The position numbers and the translations under genes are program-made. The notes below the pieces were generated by a model. It made no database searches. It saw only the letters and a program-made list of their open reading frames with translations, and was not told the origin of the DNA. Below, piece after piece: positions 33,075 to 43,506 of a DNA stretch of 64,000 nt. Location: contig NC_080560.1 of NCBI RefSeq assembly GCF_030253575.1, forward strand, positions 40,285,001-40,349,000, in the 5' to 3' direction. Position 1 is the first letter of the stretch; every line of letters starts with the position of its first letter. The DNA comes from Rhododendron vialii. Lineage: Eukaryota > Streptophyta > Magnoliopsida > Ericales > Ericaceae.

Positions 33075-34185
33075 TATCGCACAGGTTCCACGATTTGGAG
33101 TAAGGAAAATTACTTATGAATTCCAAAATCAAGAAATGAGGAGTAAATAAGGAAATCATACGTTTCGCACTTATGAGTTGTCACTTTTCTGGCTCTGTCG
33201 TTGTTCTTTCTTTTTGATTCTCTCAAGCTGTCGAAATAACTAATCTTGGCTTGGAGACTTTGGAGGCTGAATGAGAGGAAAAAATCCAAATATTTCCTAA
33301 TGTCTCATGACAATAATGATGTTGTGTTTAAACTAATGGTAAATTGAGAATATTCATAATGGTTCTAAATGTAAAAGAAGTGATAATATTTCCTCGAATT
33401 ACTAGATAATTTCATTTATATGTGAGAAACCTCATTTGATATTACCATTATAATATGTCCTCAAACATAAAAAATCCAAAAAAAAGTACGTAGCATTTTG
33501 CTTGGAACCTTTGGAATATGTTCAAAAAAATATAACCCTTGGGAAAAAGAAAAAGGTAAAATAATTAGGAGTGAAGGTGTTGAGAAAAATAACCTTTGCT
33601 CAACAAAAAAAAATAATAATAATAATAATAATAATTGGTTGGTTCCTTCTCTTTTTTGAGGTTTCAAACGGGAGGAAGAAGGAAAATAATTGTTTACCAT
33701 TTCTTTTCCATCTTAATGTCGATGGGCTGGCCTTTAGTGTGGTAATTCCACATGCACCGGAGGTTTGGGTTATGTGTGTGTATTTATAAGGTCTATTCAT
33801 ACTTTACCTAGTCAGCAATTGCCTAGGTGTTTGGATGAGTGGAATTAACCTTGTGTCCCTCATTTAAAAAAACACGACATAAGAAGATGCCATACACCCT
33901 CTTGTACCCAAATTTTGGCGTAGTCAGGTTGTACGAAGAGATTTTTTCAACTACAGGATCGGAATATCAAAATACAATCATGTGGCTGAAAATCACTTGG
34001 TACATGAATACACCAAAATATTGGTACGGTCCGTATGGAGCATCTGGAGTCATAAGAAGAAGGTGGGGGTAGTGAGAAAAAAAAGGAGGTGCAAGTAAAG
34101 TATCCTGTTCTTAAGGCACAAACCCACACCTTGTCTCTCCTGTTACAACGCTGGGAAAAAAACACCAGAAACTCTCTTTCTAGAA
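33075..34185. repeat. 5' flank of C2
   Basis: No gene; collinear with 8862-9954. An (AAT)n run near 33611-33634 is longer than in copy 1. The leader ends TTTCTAGAAATGG. Confidence 0.75.
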
Positions 34186-35268
34186 ATGGAAGAGGAGTTG
34201 CCCAATCTTCCCGATGGGATCATCTTCGACATACTCTCAAGACTACCCGTCAAGCCTCTGTGCCGTTTCAAGTTGGTTTCCAAGCCATGGCTCGCTCTAA
34301 TCACCGAACCCCACTTCATCAAATCTCACCTCACTCAATCAATGAAAAACAACACAAACCAGAAGCTAATCATCGCCTCACCCACTTCTCACTCAGTCTA
34401 TTCCGTAGACTACCAACCGCCCGACCACACCATTGCCGACCTCGAAGTGCCCTGTACGTCTAAGGTTGAGATTATGGGTTCATGCAATGGAGTTATACTC
34501 TTAGGAACTGGAGATGAATTATGTTTGTGGAACCCATCAATCAGAATGTACAGAAAATTTTCACAACCCGAGTACCCACGTGGGGAGTTTAGGGTGTATG
34601 GGCTTGGTTACGACTCTGTTAGTGATGATTTTAAGGTGGTTAGGATTCTTATGCCTGAAAGTAATGACCCTTGTGATGTTCATATTTTCACTTCTAAACT
34701 TAGTTCATGGAAGCAGATTGGAGACATTGATTACAGCCTTTATCAAGAAGGGAATGGGGCTGTAGTGAATGGGATGCCCCATTGGCTCTGGATACGCGGC
34801 ACCGATGGAAGTTTGTTGGTTTCGAGTAAGATGATTCTTGCTGTTGATACTACTGAGGAGAAATTCAAAGAGGTGCCGCAGCCTAATTGTGAATGTTGGG
34901 ATAAACATATTGACTTGGGGTTTTTGAGCGAATGGCTGTGTGTGGTTCAGTATCATCAGGATGGTACTGACGTTGTTTGGGTCATGAAGGAATACGGCGT
35001 CAAGGAATCTTGGACCAAGTTGTTTGTCGTGCCGAATGGCCTTTGCAGATTCTTCATGCCTCTGTGTCATGCAAAGGATGGAGGCGTTGTTATGGTGTTG
35101 GAAGCGAAGGAGTTAGGCATCTACAACCCGAAAGAGAATAGCTACGCGTGCATTGGGATCCCTCCGGATTGCGTGGGCGGTTTGATGGCTTCATGTGTTG
35201 AGAGTCTTCTTTCACCTCATGGTGGCAATCGCGCTAAAAGGCGATGGATATGGAAGAGAAAGAGGTAA
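34186..35268 (+). CDS. F-box/FBA protein C2 (intact, basic C-terminal extension)
   Basis: Predicted SCF substrate receptor of 360 residues and the only whole C-type gene here. F-box at residues 4-44 (ELPNLPDGIIFDILSRLPVK), then CLWNPSIRMYRKFSQPE, YGLGYDSVSDDFKVV, SSWKQIGDID, MPHWLW, TTEEKFKEVPQP, VWVMKEYGVKESWTKLFVV and SLLSPHGG. In related F the frame stops soon after GGNN; in C2 that stop codon is absent and the frame runs on to give AKRRWIWKRKR, a strongly basic tail. The FBA motif usually reading CFDAT is AVDTT. The start is at the ATG after CTAGAAATGG. It is the intact partner of the chimera at 9955. Confidence 0.93.
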   Translation: MEEELPNLPDGIIFDILSRLPVKPLCRFKLVSKPWLALITEPHFIKSHLTQSMKNNTNQKLIIASPTSHSVYSVDYQPPDHTIADLEVPCTSKVEIMGSCNGVILLGTGDELCLWNPSIRMYRKFSQPEYPRGEFRVYGLGYDSVSDDFKVVRILMPESNDPCDVHIFTSKLSSWKQIGDIDYSLYQEGNGAVVNGMPHWLWIRGTDGSLLVSSKMILAVDTTEEKFKEVPQPNCECWDKHIDLGFLSEWLCVVQYHQDGTDVVWVMKEYGVKESWTKLFVVPNGLCRFFMPLCHAKDGGVVMVLEAKELGIYNPKENSYACIGIPPDCVGGLMASCVESLLSPHGGNRAKRRWIWKRKR

Positions 35269-35789
35269 TTCCGATGATTCCATTCGTTTCCAACATACTT
35301 TCTCTTTGCATATCTAGTTCGAAAATATTTATGCTATTCTCTTGAATATGTTGGCAAAACTATCTTTTAGAATGATAGCTATCAAAAATCATGGCGTGCA
35401 TTACTCTATAGTCTATAGAGGAAGAAGATTGAAGATTACCCTACCTAACTTAACCAGCTAATACAAGCTGATTTTTAAACCCCTAAGAAACCAAACAACT
35501 TAATGCAACAATTCTTTTTCGGCCTTGTGATTCGATTGCACAAAATTGGGGATTTAGTATTCTGCTAAGCATGTAACTGCGAGAGGAGTCAAGCTACTTG
35601 ATCCTGAGCTGTGTTTGGCTCGTTGAAAGCTCGTGTGAGATTGACTTGAAGAATAAACAAGCCAAGCTCGAGCTTAAACAACCTACCATTTTAAAGTGAA
35701 TATACATGTGCGACCGAATGAAGTTTTGGCAGATAACCTATTATCTGGATCGGTGATTACTACAGGATGCACTTTTCTACTTATCCGAT
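35269..35789. repeat. 3' flank of C2
   Basis: No gene. Parts match 41280-41690 downstream of F (for example TGCTAAGCATG and GACTTGAAGAATAAACAAGCC), so C and F units share their 3' flank. Confidence 0.65.
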
Positions 35790-35799
35790 CAGTTTCTGT

Positions 35800-36280
35800 T
35801 AATGAGTGTTGCAAGTGAACCATTGTCTGAGTTTTGTTTTGCAAATTCCAAATAGACCAAATGAAACGAGTATGGTACTCAACTGTACCCCCCCAACATT
35901 ACTGTTCTGCTTATTTATTCATGGATGGAGCTTGGAAAGCCAGTATATCATTGGTAATGGGTGGTTTCTCGGTAGTAGTGTTGGCTCTATATATATCGAC
36001 TTCCTGTTGTAGCTCCAGTCCTATGCGAACGGAAAATCAATGTACACGGCTCTCAATCTAATCAGATTTCTTTCACAATTACAGTGTTACTAAGTCTATC
36101 CTAACCGTCTTAATGTTGTATTGCAGATAAAAAGTTTCGTCGTGAACCTTTTGCTGGAGATTTCACAGTTGCCTTTTCGCAGGGTTTTAGGAGGTTTTTA
36201 GCAACGTACTGCAGTCAACTCGAGAGCAGCTATTGCACACGCTGCACAAGTCCTTTTGTCCGCGGCTAACTTAACTCTTG
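35800..36280 (+). pseudogene. RNase H-like relic in the C2 unit
   Basis: Around 35925 the + strand reads MDGAWKAS, a typical opening of the plant RNase H-like (RVT_3) domain (xDGAWK). Further on are SYANGKS-like and HAAQVLLSAANLT pieces in changing frames. It is matched downstream of F at 41720-42290. A decayed LINE-type or host RNase H segment carried along with the F-box unit; only fragments support it. Confidence 0.5.
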
Positions 36281-38360
36281 TGTTGGTTTGTTCTTATGGG
36301 CTCTTCTGTAAGCAGTTTATTATGTATGGATGTCCTGGATCTTTCCTGGAAAAAAATGGCAAAAACTACGGTGTAAAAGTGTTTATGAACAGGAAAATAT
36401 GTTGCAAATATGGTGTGCAAGTTTTTTTTCCATGTGTCTAATCAAGCTAATTCCTTTTCGTGAAATTATACAATACTCCGGGAGTACCGCCACGTGGTAC
36501 TCCAGACCACTTTACAACCACACGTTTCTGTGGGATCCATACACTTAGTCCGGCTATTGTCCGGCTTTGCTTTCAGGAATTGATGTGTAAAAACTGTCTA
36601 ATTGGGAGTATATATAATAAAATCCTAAAAAAAGAGAAGAATGCCTCCATATATGCAAGGTGGAGAAAACAACCACAAAACCACCATGCATACGGTATTA
36701 TTACAGCACAAACACAGAAGAAAACCTCCACACAAGGAGCCAGGATGATACCATTTTTTTTTTTTTTAAAACAAAAATGGAAATTTAGAACAGCTCTCTC
36801 CACGTCTCTAAATTTAAGAGCTTGTGATTGCAACCATTCCTGAATAGGGAGGGGAGAGGAATCGCCCGCTCCTGTTCATGTGCCAAACTGAACATCGGAA
36901 GAACCTGCGTTCCCCTATTAAAAGTTCATGAACTTGAAATGATATGAATGTGAAGTCTCACAAATGCTCTCTCATTTGTTAAGTTCAAGTAAAGCTTCAG
37001 GAGATGTCTACTTTTCTTGCACATTTGGCGGGTTCATGTCAAACAAAAGATCTCGATCCCCTCTTGAATCGTTTCTCTCGTTAGTCGTAACGAGAATTGT
37101 TTTGTAAGGACATGCAATGACGAGAATTGTTTTGTCCCCAACATTGTTTTTGTTGGTCCTAGTGATCGAAATCGGCCTTCTTGAAAAAAATTCAATGGTC
37201 GAAATTAGCCTCCTTGAAAAATCCGACGAGAGATCTGTACTAGGTTTTGTGCAATGGTTATAATGTCTTGCCCTCCCATTGATCACTATTCTGTGAGTTT
37301 TCACTTCTCTAGCTCAATCTTGTTTTTTTTTTCTTGTTCTCTTTTTTCTTCTCTTAAATTTTGGAAATAATGTCTTTTTTTTTTGGAAATAATGTCTTGG
37401 CTTGAAGACTTTGGATGCATTTGTTAGAGAGGACAAAATTCAAATATTTTGTAAGAGCTCGGTGGCTTTAATGCTTTCTGGTTTACAGAAAGGGTAAGGG
37501 GTATAATATACGTAATAATAGTTCTAAAAATAAAAGAAGTCAGAGTATTTTCCTTTCTCTCTTATTATAAGGAAAAATCGTCCATTTAATTATCAAAAAC
37601 CTCATTGGATATTAGTTGATCATTTTTTTTTTTAAATGACATTTTTTAAAAACCTCGCTTGATATTATCAGCCTAATACGTCCTCAACAATTCAATACAA
37701 AGAAATAAAAATTTTCTTTGGGATATGGTTTTTTTCAAAGAGCGCTTGGAAAAAAAAAATGTTAAGGAAAAGATGGTAAAACAATTATAGTGAAGGAGTT
37801 GGTTCCTTCTCTTTTTTTGAGGTTTCAAACAAGAGGAAGAAGTAAAATAATTATTTATCTTTTGTTTTCATATTTGGGTTTACTTCAAAATTGTTGAAAG
37901 AAAAGTTAAAAAAATTCCCATTCTCTATTTATTTTTTTTGATCCGCCCCATTCTCTAATTTAATTCGTTTGTTTATATCACAGAAAATTATAACGGGTTT
38001 GAACCCTTACCAAAAAAAAACGTACACGTTATGTCGTTATCTGCTGTACCAGTTGAGTTAGGAGACAATCTTGTTCCCGAGTTTTTGTTTTTTTTTTTTT
38101 GTTTTTGGAACTACTTTCCCTTATTCGATAGCTAGTTAAAAAACAAAAGAACAAAGAGGGGGACCTTGCTGTTGGCCCCCGTCTGGCCAATCTTTGTTTG
38201 GCAATGAACGGTTTAAATTTTGTTTTGACCGAATAGATCTTAGTCTTTCAATTTTAGCCGAGACGAAATCTGAGTCATTTATTACCGAAGATGAATGTCG
38301 ACTCAAATGGGACCAACACCATGAGAGTTGAAAAGCAGAAATAGTAAAAATAGAATGTAT
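36281..38360. other. Intergenic, AT-rich
   Basis: No protein gene is supported. About 36950-37260 repeats the flank found at 6640-6935 and 30860-31150, here without the LTR insertion. Long T or A runs occur near 36756, 37322 and 38087. Confidence 0.55.
37990..38066 (-). repeat. tRNA-like Pol III promoter remnant (possible SINE head)
   Basis: On the minus strand CCTAACTCAACTGGTAC resembles a box A and D-arm, and GGGTTCAAACCC (37995-38006) is a good box B. They are about 45 bases apart, as in plant tRNA-derived SINEs. No cloverleaf acceptor stem is seen, so it is not a tRNA gene. Confidence 0.5.
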
Positions 38361-38780
38361 TATGTTCGGATGAGGGGAAAAATCGTGGGGTTTCTGCCAC
38401 GGCCCATTGTGAGCCTTACTGAGCATTTTCTCTAATAATCCAAACCGTTCATTTCGTAGGGTCCACAAATTAATATGTCTACGCAAAAAAATCAACTTAA
38501 TCGAACATCCATAAGTATGTCAAAAATTGAATTTTAATTTATAAAACAGATGGTCTGATTTTGTCACTATTATTTTAATTTAAATTATCATTGACCGTTG
38601 ATTTTATAAACCAAAATTTAAATTTTGATATAATTCTTGATGTCCAATCAAGCTGGTTTTTTATGTAGACATATAACTTTTTTTGGATCCTACAAGATGA
38701 ATAATTTAGATTAATACAATGAATATTCAACAGGGTCCACAATGGGTGACGGAAACCATGAGGTTTCCACCTCATCTAGG
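38361..38780. mobile_element. Palindromic MITE with GGATGAGG ends
   Basis: The left end GTTCGGATGAGGGGAAAAATC...CCACGGCCCATTGTG is mirrored by CACAATGGGTGACGGAAACC...CCACCTCATC. No coding sequence. Target duplication not resolved. Confidence 0.72.
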
Positions 38781-38809
38781 AAGAATTTAATCTCTTAGTA
38801 AAAGAGCAT

Positions 38810-39040
38810 GTGTTATGTCCGGATGAGGGGGAAACCCTATGGTTTTCGCCACGGGCCATTGTGGGCCATACAGATCATTTTATGTAATAATTTGAATCGT
38901 TCATTTCGTAGAGTCTCCAAATTAATATGTTTATTTAAAAAAATCAACTTAATCGAACATTAATAACTATGTCAAAAAATTTAATTTATAAAACAGACGG
39001 CTTGATTCTATTAATATTTTAAGTTAAAAGATTTCAACTA
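38810..39040. mobile_element. Half copy of the preceding MITE next to the F promoter
   Basis: GTCCGGATGAGGGGGAAACC...CCACGGGCCATTGTGGG, then text collinear with 38358-38580. The second arm is missing. It ends about 120 bases before the F start codon. Confidence 0.72.
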
Positions 39041-39159
39041 CTACTTTTTCCTTCTAATTTTTTTTGGTAAGAATTTTTTTCCTTCTAATTCGACCAGCAC
39101 AAAAACACCAACGCCAAAGAAAGGGGAAAAGAAAAACCCTAGAAACTCTCTCACTGGAA

Positions 39160-40233
39160 ATGGAACTGGAGTTGCCCAATCTTCCTGATGAGATCATCTT
39201 CAACATACTCTCAAGACTACCCGTGAAGCCTCTGTGCCGCTACAAGTCAGTTTCCAAGCCATGGCTCGCTCTGATCACTGATACCCACTTCATCAAATCA
39301 CACCTCAATCATCAATCCGCAAAAGGCAACCAGTCCCAGAAGGTAATCCTCACCACAAGCGCTTCTCAGTCTGTCTATTCGGTTGACTACCAAGCGCCCG
39401 ACCACAACGTAGCCGAGCTCGAAGTGCCCTGTAAGTGTAAATCTAAGGTTGAGATTATGGGTTCATGCAATGGAGTCATACTCTTAGGTATTGGCAATGA
39501 ATTATGTTTGTGGAACCCATCAATCAGAATGTACCGAAAATTTTCACAACCCGAGGACCCACGTGGGAGTGGATGGTTTGGGCTTGGTTACGACTCTGTT
39601 AGTGATGATTTTAAGGTGGTTAGCGTTGTTATCCATTCAAGTAGGCCCCCTGGCGATGTTTATGTGTTCACTTTGAAACACAGTTCATGGAAGTGGATTG
39701 GAAACATTCATTACATTTACAAAAGTTATCAAAAGGGGGATGGGACTGTAGTGAATGGGATGCCCCATTGGCTTTGGATACGCAGCAGTGATGGAAGTTT
39801 CATGGATTCGAGTGTATCTAAGGTGATTCTTTGTTTTGATGTTACTGAAGAGAAATTCAAGGAGGTGCCGCAACCTAATTATGAACATGGGTATATAAGT
39901 ATTGACATGGGGATTTTTGGTGAATGGTTGTGTGTGGTTCACGATCATCACGGTCGTAATGATGTTTGGGTCATGAAGGAATACGGCGTCAAGGAATCTT
40001 GGACCAAGTTGTTTGTTGTGCCAAGTGACCTTTCCCACTACTTTAAGCCTTTGTGCTATGCAAAGGATGAAAAGGTTGTAATGATGTTTGGTTGGGATGA
40101 GTTAGTCATCTACGACCCGAAAGAAATTAGATACACGTGCATTGGGATCCCTCAGGATGGCGAGCTGTTTGACGTGGCTTTATATGTGGAGAGTCTTGTT
40201 TCACCACATGGTGGCAACAACACTGCTAATTAG
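39160..40233 (+). CDS. F-box/FBA protein F (intact)
   Basis: Predicted SCF substrate receptor of 357 residues. F-box at residues 4-44 (ELPNLPDEIIFNILSRLPVK), with RYKSV where most copies have RFKSV. FBA motifs: GSCNGVILLG, CLWNPSIRMYRKFSQPE, GLGYDSVSDDFKVVSVV, MPHWLW, CFDVTEEKFKEVPQP, VWVMKEYGVKESWTKLFVV and SLVSPHGG. The frame opens earlier at a TTG (39064), but the ATG at 39160 aligns with the paralogues. The leader contains AAACCCTA followed by GAAACTCTCTCACTGGAAATGG. It is nearest to C2 in sequence and in 3' flank. Confidence 0.93.
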   Translation: MELELPNLPDEIIFNILSRLPVKPLCRYKSVSKPWLALITDTHFIKSHLNHQSAKGNQSQKVILTTSASQSVYSVDYQAPDHNVAELEVPCKCKSKVEIMGSCNGVILLGIGNELCLWNPSIRMYRKFSQPEDPRGSGWFGLGYDSVSDDFKVVSVVIHSSRPPGDVYVFTLKHSSWKWIGNIHYIYKSYQKGDGTVVNGMPHWLWIRSSDGSFMDSSVSKVILCFDVTEEKFKEVPQPNYEHGYISIDMGIFGEWLCVVHDHHGRNDVWVMKEYGVKESWTKLFVVPSDLSHYFKPLCYAKDEKVVMMFGWDELVIYDPKEIRYTCIGIPQDGELFDVALYVESLVSPHGGNNTAN

Positions 40234-41700
40234 ATGGGGATGGAAAAGACAGAGGTAATTCAAATGATTTCATTCGTTACCATCATTCTTTCTCTTTGCA
40301 TATCTAGTTCGAAATGGTATGTATTTGTACTTTATATTCACTTGTATATCCTGGCTTTATATTCACTTGTATATCCTGGCAAAACTGGCTTTTAGAATGA
40401 TAGCTATAAGTCTCATGGTAAAGACTAAGATTACTCAAGGAACTTTAGTTTGATAAGTCTTTCTAATATTTATGTAAGATTGAAGTCGCAAATACATTGG
40501 GGGAGATACTTAATGACACAAGTGAGTAACCGAAGTGTTTGCAATTGTTTCTTGGGGTTGCATATTGTTTTGTCTCTCTACACTGAGTGAGAAGTTTTAG
40601 TTTCAAATACTACTACCTGATAAAGACTACGTGGATTTGGTCGGATATTGAAACCGTGTTCTCTTACCCATTTTAGGTCGTTGCAATTGATGTCTATGGT
40701 GCCTCACATGTCCTACAAATGAGGACTATGAAGTTAGAGTTGGGATTGTGGATATTAATTAAGAGATGAATGACCATTATGCAACCTGAATTTTACCGTT
40801 ACAAGTTTCCCTTTTGGTAATCCAAAATGTTAACGAAGAACAAACACCACAAAGAGACATGGAAGGCATACCTGATACCTTCCAATAAAAACAAGTTTCC
40901 AACAAACAATTGGGGACAGGAACTATATTACTACAACATTCTCTCTGCTTTAACTTGTGTTGAACATGGATCACCTTCATTAAGTCAAAACTTAGTCATG
41001 TGTATATAAGCATTTGGAAACCTTCTCGTATGTGGGTTCATCCAGGTGTTTGCATTTTATCGTGTTTTAGTTGGTTACCGTATAGAGCATGGAGTTAGCT
41101 AAATAAACTTTTTTTTATGTGTCGGTATGGTAGCGTCACATTGTTTGGTTGTGTTTCATATGCACTCTTAGGTGAATAAAGTCCAGTCAAGGTACCTAAA
41201 ACTTTTTATTTTGTGTCTCAATGCACTCACAACTGCAATGTTATGGCGAGTTGTGAGAAAATCCTTTAGCTAAATATTCAAGGTCTCAAGGTTAAGGCTC
41301 GATACTTCAATTATATGTTTAATGCGAGTCTTTGATCAGAGGAAGATAAGGACATATCTGATTTTTGAACCCCTAATCTACCAAAAAACTTCATGCGACA
41401 ATTTTTTTCCGGCTTTATGATTCAATTGCACGAAACTAGGGATTTAGTATTCTGCTAAACATAGAACAGTGAGACAAGTCAAGCTTCTTGAGCCTGACCT
41501 GTGTTTGGCTTGTTGAAATTTCATGCGAGATTGACTTGAAGAATAAATAAGCCAAACTCGAGCTTAAATAACCTAGTCTTTAAAGTGAATGACTGAATAT
41601 ACACTACCGAATGAACCATATTATCTGGATCACTGGTTACCCGGATCGTATAGGATGCACTTTTCTACTGATCCGATCAGGTTCTGTAAACGAGTGTCTT
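40234..41700. repeat. 3' flank of F
   Basis: No gene. It holds the array-wide GGCTTTTAGAATGATAG landmark near 40390 and the TTCTCTTACCCATTTTAGG block near 40660, both in the order seen after A1 and A2. Confidence 0.7.
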
Positions 41701-41719
41701 CAAGTGTACCGTCAACTTA

Positions 41720-42290
41720 GTTTTTGTTGCAAATTCCAGATAGACCAATGAAACAAGTATGGTATTCGACTTTACCCCTCAACATTAATGTTCTGCTTAC
41801 TACGGTTGTTTTTATTCATGGATGGAGCTTGGAAAGCCGGTTATCATTGGTGCTGGGTGGTTTCTCGCTAGTAGGGGATGGATTCCTTGTTGGCCATACA
41901 TGGACTTCATGTTGTTGCTCCGGTCCTATGCAAATGGAAAATTTTGGCAATGTACTTGGCTCTCTAATGGGCTTTCTTTCACAACTAATTATAGTGTTGC
42001 TAATTCTATCCTAACCGTCTTAATGTGGTATTGCAGATATAAAGTTTCGTCGTGAACCTTTTGCTGGAGATTTTACAGTTGACTTTTTTCAGGGTCTAGA
42101 AGATTTTTCGTAAAGTACCGCGATCAACTATAAGTGAGCCTTGGCTTCCTATGTTCTTTGCCCAGTTATAGGAGTCGGACGGCCTTTTGATGGTGGATTG
42201 GGGGATCCTATAGTGCATGCTCCCGAGAGCAGCTGTCGCAAACTTGCACACACTGCACATAGTCCTTTAGGCCACGGCTAACGTAACTTT
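41720..42290 (+). pseudogene. RNase H-like relic in the F unit
   Basis: Parallel to 35800-36280: MDGAWKAG near 41818, then YANGKFWQ and NSILTV in other frames. It is decayed in both units. Confidence 0.48.
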
Positions 42291-43467
42291 TATGTTGGGT
42301 GGTTGTTATTAGTTCTCCTGTAAACTACTTAATATGTACGGGTGTAAACTACTTACTATTATGTATAGGTGTATTAAAATATGTTCTCCAAAATTACTGC
42401 AATAAGTATGTGTTTGTTCGTAGTGTTAGTTGAAAAAAAAAAGGGGGGGATGAACTGATAGGTATGTTTGGCTTGGGAGAGTGTTTGGCTATTTTTCTGT
42501 CAGAAACTAAATTTCTAAATATGCATGTCAGAAAGGACTTGTAATTATCCCTCTCAAATAAAACTATTAAAGCGAAAATTATATGTCGAAGGTTTAACAT
42601 CTTAAGAAAAAGGATTTTTGTTAAATGTCCTCGTTTCGATATACAGGCCGCCTGATCCCATGTAAATTATAATTGATCCTAATCTTCAAACCTATCGTAC
42701 ATGATGCCTTCCGACTTGAACTTGGGGTATAGTTTTACGGGATAAGTTCCCTAAATTCTAGAATTTTTTCGTTATATAAGTGGTCGCTACTATGTACTAT
42801 AGAAGTGAATTTTTTTTTAGAACTACTTTGTGTATATTATCTAGAAGATAAATAATGACTAACAAATGGAATTATCATAACCATAATAACTTTGTGTATA
42901 TTATCAAAAGTTAAGCTTGGCTATGGTCCTCTCTCGTACCATTATACCCCTGTTAATTCACAATTACATGAATAATTAGTCAATTGTTGTGTAAAAGTGG
43001 TTCTCTCGAGTAAATATACCATGTCCACGGGGCATCACGTGGCGGTGTCTCCACACTCTTTTTTTCCACACATTTACGGAGGTTTACACACCTTATAGTA
43101 GGAACCATACAAATCCAGGAGTGTTGAATAATTTCTCCCTCAAGGGGATTAATAATTCCAGAAAAGGTAAACAAAGGTAGAGTTAATTCTTCTGTATCCT
43201 CGAAATTATCTAAATTTTGTATACTTCGTCTCTAAATTATACAAATAATAATTTTGTCTCACATCTTTCTGACTGCATTTTATTTTGTCTAATTTCATAA
43301 AATTTTAGACGAAATAGATTGCAAATCAAAAAGTTGAGGGAACAAAATAGTTATTTTGAGTATTGACTAAGTAGGAAAAATATGAATAGTTTATGGGATA
43401 AAAATCATACAGGTAATTACTAATTACAAGAACTTCAGGGGGCAAGCTTCCTCTCCAAACCAAACTA
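42291..43467. other. Intergenic, between the F-box array and the RRM gene
   Basis: AT-rich and gene-free. The F-box flank homology ends in the first part; nothing else is recognised. Confidence 0.55.
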
Positions 43468-43475
43468 AAACCCTA
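43468..43475 (+). promoter_or_regulatory. telo-box AAACCCTA
   Basis: AAACCCTA lies 32 bases before the start codon of the RRM gene. This motif is common in leaders and promoters of plant ribosomal and RNA-processing genes. It fits the neighbour, but a single short match is weak evidence. Confidence 0.5.
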
Positions 43476-43506
43476 GCAATAGACAGTGGAAGATCAACGT
43501 CTCCCA

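Noticed and set aside
37990-38066. A functional tRNA gene.
   Set aside because: Boxes A and B are present, but there is no acceptor stem or anticodon arm; a SINE or tRNA remnant fits better.
1929-40233. The array as a self-incompatibility S-locus (SLF genes).
   Set aside because: The F-box plus FBA architecture is shared with SLF proteins, but no S-RNase or other pistil determinant is visible and the same architecture is common in CPR1-like families. Nothing here shows pollen function.
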